64,000 nt of DNA, taken from Ceratodon purpureus (Eukaryota > Streptophyta > Bryopsida > Pseudoditrichales > Ditrichaceae). A program made the translations under genes and the position numbers. Positions 49,594 to 62,418 of the stretch are shown one piece after another. The stretch spans positions 2,211,040-2,275,039 of the forward strand of contig CM026430.1 in assembly GCA_014871385.1 (NCBI GenBank), given 5' to 3'. A model generated the notes under the pieces. That model made no database searches. It saw only the letters and a list, made by a program, of their open reading frames with translations, and had not been told where the DNA came from. The first letter of the stretch is position 1. Each line of letters opens with the position of its first letter.

Positions 49594-49904
49594 AGGTAGA
49601 ACCACCTATTTTCGTGCATTTAAGGATTATGTAAGGAATCTATATTCTTGGGTGATGAAATGAGTGGGTTACTATTTTTCAGGGATAAGGAATAGGAAAA
49701 GACAAGTTTTCCCTATTTTTTTGATATTTTAAAGCACACACATAATTAAGTACAAATTTTCAAAGCCTTGAGAAGTGGAAACCTATAAGCGGGCACCCTA
49801 TTTATGTACGCATGAGGCACATGAAAGGAAGGTCATATCTTTATAAAGGCAAGAATCTTAGGGCACGCCCATGGGGTGGTGCCCGCTTATAGGTGGTTCT
49901 ACCT
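49594..49904. mobile_element. MITE-like element with TA duplication, 311 bp
   Basis: The ends AGGTAGAACCACCTA (left) and TAGGTGGTTCTACCT (right) are perfect 15-bp inverted repeats flanked by TA at 49592-49593 and 49905-49906, as in the Tc1/mariner class. A second inverted pair lies inside: CCTATAAGCGGGCACC at about 49773-49788 and GGTGCCCGCTTATAGG at about 49878-49893. The right arm therefore continues the repeat while the left copy is displaced, as if the left end was rearranged or another copy inserted. No coding sequence. Confidence 0.72.
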
Positions 49905-49906
49905 TA

Positions 49907-51142
49907 GGTGTTTTGGCCCCGTGGAGGGTTGAGAAGGAGTTGGTGATGATGAGATTTTGATGTCTGTGGCTATAGGAGTTGTCAAGTCACCAGAGAAAGG
50001 TGGGAACTTGGAAAAAACCAGAGTTAACTTTTTTTATTCTGAAATTTGATTATGCTATATTAGTAAAAAATTATGGAGAAAACTTGGAGGAAATGAGTTC
50101 AATTGCCTCATGTGTTGAAAGTCTGGCAGTCACCTCAGAATCTAACTGTCTAAGCTGTTATGGATCAAGCTGTGTATCGATGTAGGAGCTGGTAAGCAGT
50201 TTCTTGCAGCAAGATGTGGCAGCAATATTGGTATAGATTTCACATAAATTCACTGGATCTAAAGTGCTAACATACTACACTTCACTCAAAAGTTTATGCA
50301 AGCTAATGATCCTCACTTTGTCTACTTCCGAAATGAACAGAATTACAAATAATTACAACATGTACACCTCCGACTGAGTCCCACCGGCAACATAAAAATG
50401 AATCTAACGCACCCAAGGACATATATTTTTCTAAACATGATATCAAAAGTTACAAATTTTTAAATATGTCTAATACAATTATGCCTAATTTTTACATTTA
50501 ATTTTCATAAATTAAGCAAGGCCCAAATAATAAGCATTGCCTCAACTTAGGCGTTGGTTGTTGTGGAAAGATCCTTAACTCCATCTCAAGGTGATCTGCA
50601 AGCTTCTGTACACAATCTTATGAATAACATTAAGTCTTGAATGCCTCGATGCTTGGTGTGGTAGTGTTTTCAAAAAGGAATGAAGATTGGATGAGTGTGA
50701 ACAAACAGATACGTGTGCTTATATTGTATTGAAACATCTGTCCCAACTCTAGATACAACATTGTGAGCTACATAAGGAGTAGTGTCGACCGTGTGTAACG
50801 AACCCAGTGAATGAACTTGCTTGCACTAACAGTTGTTTTATGTAACTTGTAGGTTTCCCTGTAATCGGTGCAGCACTATTTTGAAGAGGAATGGAAGTTG
50901 AGTTGTGCGTGATTTCTTAGAGCTGTGGTAGAGATCTTCAGTTCCATCTCGGATCAAGACTAAAACAAATTTTAGTCAATTTGTGGAAGAGTCTTTAGAT
51001 AGCCAAAAGAAGAAGAACTTTGGCCCATAGGGACCACCCTGAATTTGGTGTTTGTTCATTCTATTCATTAATCCAATGGCCATTGGAGAGAGGATTATGA
51101 ATCTAGAGTACCCCCCCCTCGAAGGTGAACACTTTTCTATAC
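49907..51142. other. Intergenic DNA carrying an inverted-duplication copy
   Basis: AT-rich with no gene recognised. 50705-50953 is one arm of a dispersed inverted duplication described separately. The Tigger element begins just after. Confidence 0.45.
50705..50953 (-). repeat. Copy A of a dispersed inverted duplication
   Basis: Its reverse complement aligns with 55673-55897 over about 220 bp with scattered substitutions and small indels. Long perfect blocks include GCAAGCAAGTTCATTCACTG and the next GGTTCGTTACACACGGTCGA. Neither copy has terminal repeats or clear coding sense. Confidence 0.8.
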
Positions 51143-51144
51143 TA

Positions 51145-51169
51145 AGGTCAGCCTGCCTAATACCGTCCG
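51145..51169 (+). repeat. Left terminal inverted repeat of the Tigger element
   Basis: 25 bp, reverse complement of 54680-54704 with one transition. Confidence 0.92.
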
Positions 51170-51735
51170 CCTGTCCATTCCCGGGACCTAGATTCCCGCT
51201 TATAACCATGACTCCTCAGTACAGTACCATGACTCTACAGTACAAAATCGTGACTGATAAGAAATGGCCGGTGATAGGAGTAATCAGCGCGGATGAATGA
51301 AGGGAGCAGACAGTTTTGGATGAAAAACTACCGCCATTTGATTGTGCACAGCATGCAATAACACTGCCGTCACACGTTATGCAGCTCATATTTACTGGTT
51401 AAACTCAAGCTTAAGGGATGCTAACGAGCTAGTTTTGGACACGTAAGGGACGGTTTAATATAGCCGACTCACATGATTATGAGGGAAGCAGTATAGTTGC
51501 ATGAATTGTATTGTTTGTGTAATTTAAGAAACAGTGCCTTCCACCAAAATCATATCGTTGTGTGCATGACTGAGATCAAAGCTTGTTGAGTATTCAGAGT
51601 GAAGTGGGGCTTTGCAGAGAGAACTTCTTTACGTTCCATGATTGTGAGAGCAAAAGTCCATTGTTGAACATTGATACTGCTGTGACTTGTAATTTGAATC
51701 AGTTTGAAAAATCTGTACAATATTAACAGTGTAGA

Positions 51736-54197
51736 GTGATGGAAAATTTTGTCCATGCAGATGCCGGTGTTGGCAGGTTTATCGCCGAATCCAATGCTCA
51801 AGGAGCAGTGAGGCAGCACAGGAGAAGAGTGTTGGGTAGAAATGTGTTTGCAGGGCCGGCAACTTCGACACCGCAACCTCGACGTGAAATGCACGATCCT
51901 CTTTTCATGAGCGGCGCCTTCGACCTTCCGATTGCTGCTGTAGCTTATCCTGCAGAGCGTCTACCTCCGAGGTCAACCTTTGACGCACCCATGGGAGCTC
52001 CAGCAACGGTACCTGCAGTGCGTGGAAGAGGCGTTTGGACTCGTCCGTTCGTCCGCCCGATCGCACATGGATCTGGAGAGGAGGCGAATCCGCTAGGCTT
52101 TGAATTGAATCAGCCAAGCCCTGAGGCAGTTGCAGCATCTAGTGCTCCCGACATCCCATACTCCAATCAAAGTTCTGGAAGGCAGCAACTACCTGCATGA
52201 AGAAAGCGAAAGACAGGGACTTGGTCGACAGAGGCGCTAGAATCAGCAATTGCAGCAGTCGAGGCGGGTGCCAAAATCAAGACCACTGCAAGGTATTACG
52301 ATATTCCTGCAAGCTCCATTACTGATCACTTATATGGACGCACTTTGAGTAGAAAAAAGGACCTCCTACAATTTTAACAAAAGAAGAGGAGAGTGCTTTG
52401 GTGACATATTTGGAAAGAATGCAAAATTGTGGGCATCCTTTGAGCATGGAAGACCTCCGTCTCAAAGTGGCATTAATAACACAGGAAAGAGTGACTCCTT
52501 TCAGGGACGGCATTCCAGGTGACAGTTGGGTGAGATGGTTCAAAAAACGTCATCCAAATCTGACAATGAGACAATCACAGGGATTAGAGTTTGTAAGGGC
52601 TAAGGGGTTATGTGCTGAAAATGTGGCATCTTTTTACAACAACTTAGAGCAAGCATATGAAACTGAAAACTATCCACCTGAGCATATATGGAATTGTGAT
52701 GAAAGTGGCGCTCAAGCAGGCAGAAATGGAGGTGGGCTGGTATGGGCTAAAAAAGGTTCAAAAACAGTGCATTCTCTCATGCCCAACGAACGTGAGTGGA
52801 TAACAGTACTCTCATGCATCAATGATGGTGGAGAAAGCATCCCAAGCTTTTACATATTCAAAGGCAAGCGAAGGAGGGAGAATTATATTGCAAACTGTGA
52901 GGCTGGAGCAAGCATGGCGATGCAACCTCATGCCTGGATGACAACAGAGTTATTTTCGGCATGGATATCACATTTCATAGTGGCGTTGGAAAGCAGGGGA
53001 GGAGTCTCACCAACTCATCGCCACTTGCTGGTAGTTGACGGCCATAACTCTCATGTTACACTGGAGGTTGTCCAAAAGGCGATGGACGTTGGCCTTGACA
53101 TCATAACGCTGCCTTCACATACAAGTCACCGCTTGTAGCCTCTTGATGTTAGCATCTTCGGACCTTTTAAGCGATCATTCAAAAGATATCGAGATGCATG
53201 GACACTAAGAAACAAAGGACGAGGTGCTACTAAACAAGTATTGGCACAATGGGTTTCAGCAGGCTTGCAAAGGGCATTAACAGTAAGTAACATCCAGGCA
53301 GGTTTTCGGAGCACAGGCATCTGGCCTCTAAATCCTCATGCAGTTGACAAGTACGTGGCTCCTTCGGAGCAGTTTGTCCATGTCGATGGAGTGGCGGCAG
53401 ATGCAGGAACCGATTCAGAGGAGGAGCCCCAAGACGGCAGCGATGAAGATCACATCCTCGAAGAGATTGCAGGTGATCGAATCCCCTCCTCCCAACCATC
53501 CCGGCAGCACTTCTATGTTGGCAGTAACGATGTATTGGGTGGAGCTGCCTCCGATTCAGATCAGGATCGCGATGGCGACATCATGCACCCGGTTGCAGGG
53601 AGTGGCTCTGAGGAGGGCGAAAATACTACCCCTACTCCGATCGAAAATTTCCTCCAACTGCCGCAGGTGCCAGTGAATCCTCGGCGAAGAAGAACCAGGG
53701 AAGAGCCGCTCATAGACTACAGCAAGAGCATTATGATGACGTCAAATGAGTATCTTCACAGTATGGAGCTGAAGGCACAACGCAAAGAGGATGCCAGGCT
53801 AGAATCTGAGCGTAGGAAGGTGGAGAGTGAAGAAAAAAAGAAAACCCGCGAAGCAGATCGACGCAAGAAGGAGGTCGAGAAACTCTAGCGAGTTGCTGAT
53901 GGGCGAGCACGTGAAGCATTCAAACAGCAGTGGTCAACAGATGCAATCAAACAGGCCGGCGAGCGCCTACAATGGCTCATGAAGCACGCACCTCCCCCGC
54001 CTACTAGTTCAAACGTCGCACCATTCTGTGGAATCCTCCCTCCTGTCTGTAAAGAGAATATGGCACGACGACTTGCAAAACGGAGGGCTTGCAAGGAGCG
54101 CAACTTTGAGGCTGCAGCAGCAATCCACCCAGCGACGCCTCCATCATGGGTACACAAGTGCGATCCCAGATTCATGCAGGAGCCTATTGACCAGTAA
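51736..54197 (+). pseudogene. Pogo/Tigger transposase pseudogene
   Basis: One gene interrupted by TGA at 52198-52200, a one-base loss in an A run at 52353-52358, TAG at 53136-53138 and TAG at 53886-53888. An N-terminal Pro/Ala-rich part of 154 codons has no recognised domain. After the TGA a psq-type helix-turn-helix follows (WSTEALESAIAAVEAG ... YDIPASSITDHLYG), then a CENP-B/Tc5-type DNA-binding segment (VRWFKKRHPNLTMRQSQGLE). The catalytic core has D at 52698 (CDESGA), D at 53037 (VVDGHNSH) and D at 53145 (PLDVSIFGPFK), giving DD35D spacing. The TAG at 53136 replaces the Gln of the family's LQPLD. The C-terminus is acidic, then Lys/Arg/Glu-rich coiled coil. The real start is uncertain; it could be the 51736 ATG or an exon upstream. 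Confidence 0.88.
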
Positions 54198-54679
54198 CTT
54201 CGTTGTAACCGCTGGTGGGGTTCATCGCTGGCCTGCTGTGACGCCAGCTTTACAAGGCCGGTTTTAGATAATTGCTGCCACACGTTTCAGCTGCTGGGGA
54301 GTGCATTCACATTGTGCTTGGGATGCTTTTCCACTGTTCAAGGGCAGTTTTGGTTTGCCATGCTACAGTTTTGCTACTTTACAGCTCGGTTACTATCACA
54401 TGCCCATGCCGCGTATAGGTATGATTTTGTCTAGATACAGGTTTAATCGTTTCAAGAATAGGTCAGAAGCATCTCAATATAGCTTTGACGCTTTTACGTT
54501 TCTAGGGCAGGCTATATCCACTTGCAGGCATCTAGTAATCTAATCTTCAAAATTTCACTGTAAATTGAGTTTTTATCGAAAATAAAATTTTTGAGTTACA
54601 TTATCTTCGTCTTCCATTTGCTAAGTTAAGGAAAAAATTCATGATCTGATTCTATGTGTAAGTGGGTGATTTCGTTAAA

Positions 54680-54704
54680 CGGACGATATTAGGCAGGCTG
54701 ACCT
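54680..54704 (-). repeat. Right terminal inverted repeat of the Tigger element
   Basis: Partner of 51145-51169, one mismatch in 25 bp. Confidence 0.92.
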
Positions 54705-54836
54705 TAAGTCCTTTGAAGGCAACCGCCATGTCATTCCCCCAAGGTCTTTTTGGGTACCTATACAACAAGGTCTTATGACTCCATCATAGAATAACAAGGT
54801 CATCTTCTAGTTGAATGATAAGATAAAAGTGACGAC

Positions 54837-54846
54837 AAAAAGTAAA
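54837..54846 (-). terminator. Pol III terminator of the tRNA pair
   Basis: On the minus strand, TTTT follows the tRNA-Cys discriminator base directly (its last A on plus is at 54847), and TTTTT follows at 54837-54841: a usual RNA polymerase III stop. Confidence 0.65.
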
Positions 54847-54918
54847 AGGAGGCAAGCGGGTTTGAACCACTGACCTATCGGACTGCAGCCGATTGCTCTA
54901 CCACTGAGCTATGCCTCC
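54847..54918 (-). tRNA. tRNA-Cys (GCA)
   Basis: 72 nt folding into a full cloverleaf: acceptor GGAGGCA with TGCCTCC, D arm GCTC/GAGC, anticodon stem ATCGG/CCGAT with loop CTGCAGT (anticodon GCA), T arm AGTGG/CCGCT with loop TTCAAAC, discriminator T. No intron and no encoded CCA, as for eukaryotic nuclear tRNA genes. It lies 3 nt after tRNA-Ile on the same strand. Confidence 0.95.
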
Positions 54919-54921
54919 AAA

Positions 54922-54995
54922 TGCCCTCTACAGGTCTCGAACCTGTGACCTTCGCGTTATTAGCACGACGCTCTAACCAGCTGAGCTAAGAAGGC
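54922..54995 (-). tRNA. tRNA-Ile (AAU)
   Basis: 74 nt: acceptor GCCTTCT with AGAGGGC (one G-T pair), D arm GCTC/GAGC, anticodon stem TCGTG/CGCGA with loop CTAATAA (anticodon AAT, read as IAU after editing), T arm ACAGG/CCTGT with loop TTCGAGA, discriminator A. No intron. First gene of a two-tRNA cluster; only three bases separate it from tRNA-Cys, so a joint precursor is likely. Confidence 0.95.
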
Positions 54996-57900
54996 GACAC
55001 GTGTCACGCACTCCGTACCGCTCCCGGATTCCCCGGGGAGAATCATCCGAGGAAGCAAGGTCCGGAAGAAGCACCGTCGATGCCTGCAACGGACACGTCA
55101 CGGCTAAACTTCAAAACATCCTCTACTTTTTCACCTACTTTTCCCCCAACCGAAGCATAATGCCATCATCATCATCAAAACAGCATTCTGAACCTCCCTC
55201 ACTTCATGAATCCAAAAGGACTTCTTCAGAGGGCTCATTTAATTACTAAAATCACTTGACCATCCTACGAACTCGACCTCAACGTCTCTCAGTGGAATTT
55301 GCCACCTTTCATCATACCTTCCATGATCAAGCAAACTCTTTGAAATTTGAAACCCCCCAGCTGCTTCCCAATTGTACTAGTTAACAAACCAACCTGGATC
55401 ATCTCATTTTCACCATAGTAACTCCAGTGCATACTAACTACTTAAGCTCATCGTTCTTCGAGTCAAGCTCAGGAACATGGCTTCAACGCTCCTCTGGACA
55501 CTCCTCCACAATCAGCAATCAGCATGGTTGTTGTGGCCAGATCAATCCACCAGGCTAAGTCCTCCTGAAACAATAAAAAAGCCAGCCTAGTACTCCTCAG
55601 GATGTTATTGAAGGAGCGATGTCTATGTCACCTATAGCAATGAATGGCAAGATTATCAATGTTCGGAATTCACGTACCGAGAAGGAACTGAAGGTCTCTG
55701 CCACAGCTTTAATCACGCACAACTCAACTTCCATTCCTCTTAAAAATAGTGCAGCACCGATTACAGGAAGTCGCATAAAAGAGGTGTTAGTGCAAGCAAG
55801 TTCATTCACTGGGTTCGTTACACACGGTCGACACTACTTCTTATGTAGCTCACGCAATGTTGAATCTAGTGAAGGCATAAATGATGATGCAATACAACCA
55901 CAGGTACTTGCTGAGACTCCACATAGTTGAAAACTATTATTTGTTTTCGAACATACAACCACCCTTAGAATTGAAGCATCCAAAAGAGTGATACGCAGAG
56001 TAGGAATTTATCCAATTCATACCAACTTCCCCAGAAGCTTCGAGCTCACCTTCTGATTGTAATGAAGTTAAAGATTGGTGCCACAGGAAGCATGGGCAAT
56101 CTATCTTCAATTCCGATTCAGTGTTGAATACGACTGAAGGAACGAAACTTGCAATAACCTCAGAAATGCGGGGAGTAGCTTTTCTGTGATCGGCGGTACA
56201 TTGTTGACAACGCTGGTCGCTCATCTAGTGCTGCATCTGGAATCTGGATAAGTTGGATGGTGCACGATGAGTGCAGTATGTGTTCATACGAAGATTTGAA
56301 CTCCAACACTTGTCGAACTTGAAACCACGCTGAGCATTGAGGAGTCCCGACATATTTCTACACAAATTTGAATTTCATCTAAAGACACCCAAGACGAAAA
56401 GCTCGCAGCTCACCTTCTGTTGCATCAACTGTAGTCGAGGAGAATCAGGTCAAAGTTGAGTTCAGCATGTGGAAACCAAGCTCAGGGTGCTGCCCGATGA
56501 TATCGAAGTGATGATCCAGAAAAGCTTCGAAGAAGCTTGAGAGGAAAATGGTTAAAAAGAAAATGGACATTCACTTCTTAAACATGCAGCCAAAGGGAGA
56601 CATTTTAACGTCCAGCGACTCTGCATTCGAAGCTCACCTTCCTTAACGTTCACAGATCATCCAACTCACCTTCTGCTGCATCGGAATGTGGAAGTCAGAG
56701 AAAACAGAGTCCAAGCCAAGCCCACCATATACACTCTCGCTATGCTCAGCAAAATCCCCCTAGTATCCAAAGCAAGCAAACAGAAAGCGTTGCCGACGCT
56801 CTTGGGTTATCTGGAAAAATTGTGGCGCGCCGGGGTGTCATCCCCTATCCACAAACATTGGAACTGCGAACATGCGACAACATCAAGCCTCTAAATCAGC
56901 ATACAAGAAACTTGCACTCGAAGTTAAGTTAAATCAAAGTAAGTCCAATGTCGACAAAGCTTGCAGCTCACCTCGTTCAGGCCTGAAACCTGGAGAGCAC
57001 AGAGCCGAAGAAGCGGATCAGGAACTTAGACGAGATGAAAGTGGTATCCGCAGCAAGCTCTCAAGTACCATAAGCAACCGAAGTGAGAAAGAAATGGAGC
57101 CCATAGAAGGCGCTTGCTCCGCTCTCAGTTCACCTAAACACAACCAAGAGCCCCGGCATGTCCAGCGTGCAGAACAACATCCAAACCACAACACCTCTTG
57201 AACATGCAAAGATACTAAGACAAACACTAACAAGGAAGAAAACTGCACCTAATGCTAGTTCTATGCATCCTCAGCAGCTCACGTCGGAAAGCATTTGAAG
57301 CCAAAGGAAGATAATCGAACACTGAACTCCTCCATAAGCTCCTTGCAACGCAGGACGAAACGCAAGTGTGTCCAAACTGACATATGGTTAAGACACCTAA
57401 AACCAATCACTTAAGAGATTATGCATGCAATATGGAGCTGGATTGTTGCAAAGTAATTTTTCCTCCGCAGAGAAATAGGGTTCTTGAGGTTTGGAAATTT
57501 TTTCAAATTTTTTTATCGAGTGTGCAAATAACTGTGAATTTTTGAACCAAAAAGTGTTCAAAAACTAGAAACCAACCAGTAGGCTCACATGAAACCGACC
57601 ACCATGACACCAAAACTTGATCACTCTACTACCACCAAAATATTCCCATATGATTCCCTTTCTACCAATCATGCTTCATACTTTCTCCCAAGATTCTTCT
57701 AGATCTCCCAAGATTTTAAATCTGAAAACTTGTCGGAATTGGAGAAGTCTAGTGATCGGTTTAGGGGACCCGGTCGGCTATGGGTGTCTCGACCTTAACC
57801 CAAGAGGGAACATGTCGATCCATGTGGGTTAACTTAGTTTAACAATTGCTAAACTCCCAAGGTAGCTTCAGAAACACGAGACGGGAAGAATGCATGATCT

Positions 57901-58239
57901 CAACATAGATGATATCCTTCGCAACGCCCTCCTAGGTCATCATTCTGAACAGTATTGAAGCCCTGGTGATGGTGATGTCATCCATCACAGGCGAAGGTTC
58001 TTTCCGATATTTTCTATATTTGAGAATCAGCATCCGGAGATCGATGATCAAAAGCCGTAGAGATTGTGGGCAGTCTGAAAGTTCACGTGACGCATGACTC
58101 GCATGACTCCTGAGTCTCACGCTATCAATTCATCACTTGTTTCACTTGACATATTGAACAGTAGCGTCCTCTGTTGGTGTGAGAGATTAAGAGTTGGAGG
58201 ATCATTGAGCGGTGAATTTGGAGAGGTGGGATTGCAGCC
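54996..58239. other. Intergenic region with duplicated sequence and splice-donor-like motifs
   Basis: No gene recognised in 3.2 kb. It contains copy B of the inverted duplication (55673-55897) and six occurrences of an AGCTCACCT-like word between 56043 and 57284 that read as AAG/GTGAGC donors on the minus strand. An open frame at 56872-57201 (+, hydrophilic, 109 codons) has no recognised similarity. 57940-58239 is probably the leader and promoter of the dioxygenase gene. Confidence 0.45.
55673..55897 (+). repeat. Copy B of a dispersed inverted duplication
   Basis: Matches the reverse complement of 50705-50953. The two copies flank the Tigger element and the tRNA pair and are about 4.7 kb apart. 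Confidence 0.8.
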
Positions 58240-60748
<2,509 letters not shown>

Positions 60749-61365
60749 GTTTTAGTGAACGGGATGGTTACGAAGCAAGTTACCGAAGTCTGAGTTAGCC
60801 CTCGGTAACAAGTTGTATGCTGAGCACCGTGAGAACTTTGTGACCACATGGTTCACGTAGGCCAACATTCCGTGCAACGTAATGTTATGTAATTACTACC
60901 CCCAATTATGCTCGAATTTCTCTCAATCTTTTGTGACAGTTTTTGTTCGTGCTACACGATCTGATTTCACTGTTGTAATTAATGTGATCAAGAAAACTTA
61001 ATGAGGGTCATTCATGACTAGCTCACTGCAATATAATTTCAGTGACTACTTGCAAAAATGGAGCTGTCGTGATGACAACCTACCATTCAATGCATGCTAC
61101 AGTAGCTCCGACTTTCATCGTCACTGGAATTAAATCGATTACTATTTAGTCTTAAGGAGACATTTGTCAAATGAAAAATGATCATTTTGTATTCAGTTGA
61201 ATGAACATTCGGTTTAATTTTCAATCAAAAAAAAATTATTCCACACATTTGAATGTTCAATAATTAAATGTTTAATTCCACATATGTAACTCAAACTTAG
61301 CTTAGACATTAGCTTGAACATTAGCTTTTAACATTAGCTTTTAACATTTGAATGGAGGCTTGTGA
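60749..61365. other. Convergent intergenic region between PhyH and PDCD2-like genes
   Basis: 3' untranslated and spacer DNA. Repeated TTAGCTT/ACATTAGCTT words occur near 61297-61345. No gene seen. Confidence 0.45.
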
Positions 61366-62418
61366 CTATGGCTGAAGACCAGGCAAAAAAGAGTAGGAAT
61401 GTAACTGAATCCAAACAAACTCCTCTACATAGCTTGTAGTCCTATCATCAATTACACAAGAGTCCTCACACGAATACACTACAATTGTGCCCCAATCTAG
61501 AGAATTTGGTCCATCATCAAGTTCCAAAAAGCTAAGCAGTTGGGGCATGATCTGAAGCCCAAACATACGGCGCTTGCCACAACGAGGGCATGGAGGAATG
61601 TGACTGTTGTTTGGTTGTCTCTCAAATGAAACCCACAAGGGCTTAGCATCTAGAGAGGTTGTCAACCTCAATACTTGCTCAGGTGCGCTTGCTACTGCCA
61701 TCTGAAAATCTGCCCACGTCTCTTCATCTAAAGATGAGTCCTTCACTTCTGTCATGTCAATAGTTGTGAACTCCTCATCTCTCTTTTGAACATAATCTTT
61801 TAGAAGCTCTTGCACCCTATCCTTTTTTGAATTCAAATTGCACTCTTGGTTGACAACTTCATCTTCTATCCATTCATGCTCGAAGAAAAGCTCCATTTCT
61901 GGCCACATGAAGTCGCTTGAGATGCCTTTATGCACGACACCACTAAATGAAGAGATTGTCGGTTCCGACAATTGATTCCGAACCACTTTTATGCTCCGAC
62001 AAGGTTTTTCTTCCAATGGCTTGCACTGCTCATATTGGTCTTGTTGTAGGCATTTCATATTTGGACATATATACACAAGTAGAATGCAATATGCATTGGA
62101 TGTAGGTTCTTGTTTGAGGACATTATCTGATACTTGCATAAGGAACCGTAGTGGCCCGTGACAAATTTCACAAAGAAAACTTGGAGATGACCATGTAGAA
62201 GTATTCACATCATTCACGGGAATCAACCAATTGGGATACCCACCAACCTTGCTTAGAAAAAGATGCCCCTTTGCAACCTTTTCTTTTGTATCTTCAATGG
62301 TATTTAGAAAACCTAACATTATGTCATTGTCATCAATCGTCTCCTCATCACCTCCTAAATGAGATTCAACATGATCGTGGAGACTCAAACAATTCAACTG
62401 CTCCAAGACGCTTTTCAT
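61366..62418 (-). CDS. PDCD2/TSR4-like protein (programmed cell death 2 C-terminal domain)
   Basis: A single coding exon of 350 residues from the ATG at 62418. Upstream in-frame codons (to 62487) cross a good splice acceptor (TTATTATAG at 62444), so a leader intron is likely and the inner ATG is preferred. The N-terminal half has the TSR4/PDCD2 pattern: DIMLGFLN, SKVGGYPNWL, FLCEICHGPLRFLMQV, LLVYICPN. A long acidic linker follows. The PDCD2_C domain closes the protein with PPCPRCGKRRMFGLQIMPQL and LDWGTIVVYSCEDSC, whose Cys pairs probably bind zinc. In yeast and animals this family chaperones ribosomal protein uS5 (Rps2) during 40S subunit assembly; the same role is inferred here. Full-length for the family, no lesion. 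Confidence 0.9.
   Translation of the reverse strand: MKSVLEQLNCLSLHDHVESHLGGDEETIDDNDIMLGFLNTIEDTKEKVAKGHLFLSKVGGYPNWLIPVNDVNTSTWSSPSFLCEICHGPLRFLMQVSDNVLKQEPTSNAYCILLVYICPNMKCLQQDQYEQCKPLEEKPCRSIKVVRNQLSEPTISSFSGVVHKGISSDFMWPEMELFFEHEWIEDEVVNQECNLNSKKDRVQELLKDYVQKRDEEFTTIDMTEVKDSSLDEETWADFQMAVASAPEQVLRLTTSLDAKPLWVSFERQPNNSHIPPCPRCGKRRMFGLQIMPQLLSFLELDDGPNSLDWGTIVVYSCEDSCVIDDRTTSYVEEFVWIQLHSYSFLPGLQP

Larger units (their letters stand above)
51145..54704 (+). mobile_element. Tigger/pogo-type DNA transposon, complete but inactive, 3560 bp
   Basis: The ends are 25-bp inverted repeats with one mismatch: AGGTCAGCCTGCCTAATA plus YCGTCCG. They are flanked by TA at 51143-51144 and 54705-54706, the Tc1/mariner-pogo duplication. 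The single interior gene is a pogo-like transposase carrying three premature stops and one frameshift. Near-perfect terminal repeats with a readable gene imply a moderately recent insertion that died by point mutation. Confidence 0.93.

Noticed and set aside
55619-55930. 103-codon plus-strand open frame
   Set aside because: Coincides with copy B of the inverted duplication; indels relative to copy A disrupt any common frame, so it is probably not a protein gene.
56872-57201. 109-codon hydrophilic plus-strand open frame
   Set aside because: No family recognised, no flanking splice or start context, and overlapping frames are equally open; kept only as intergenic.
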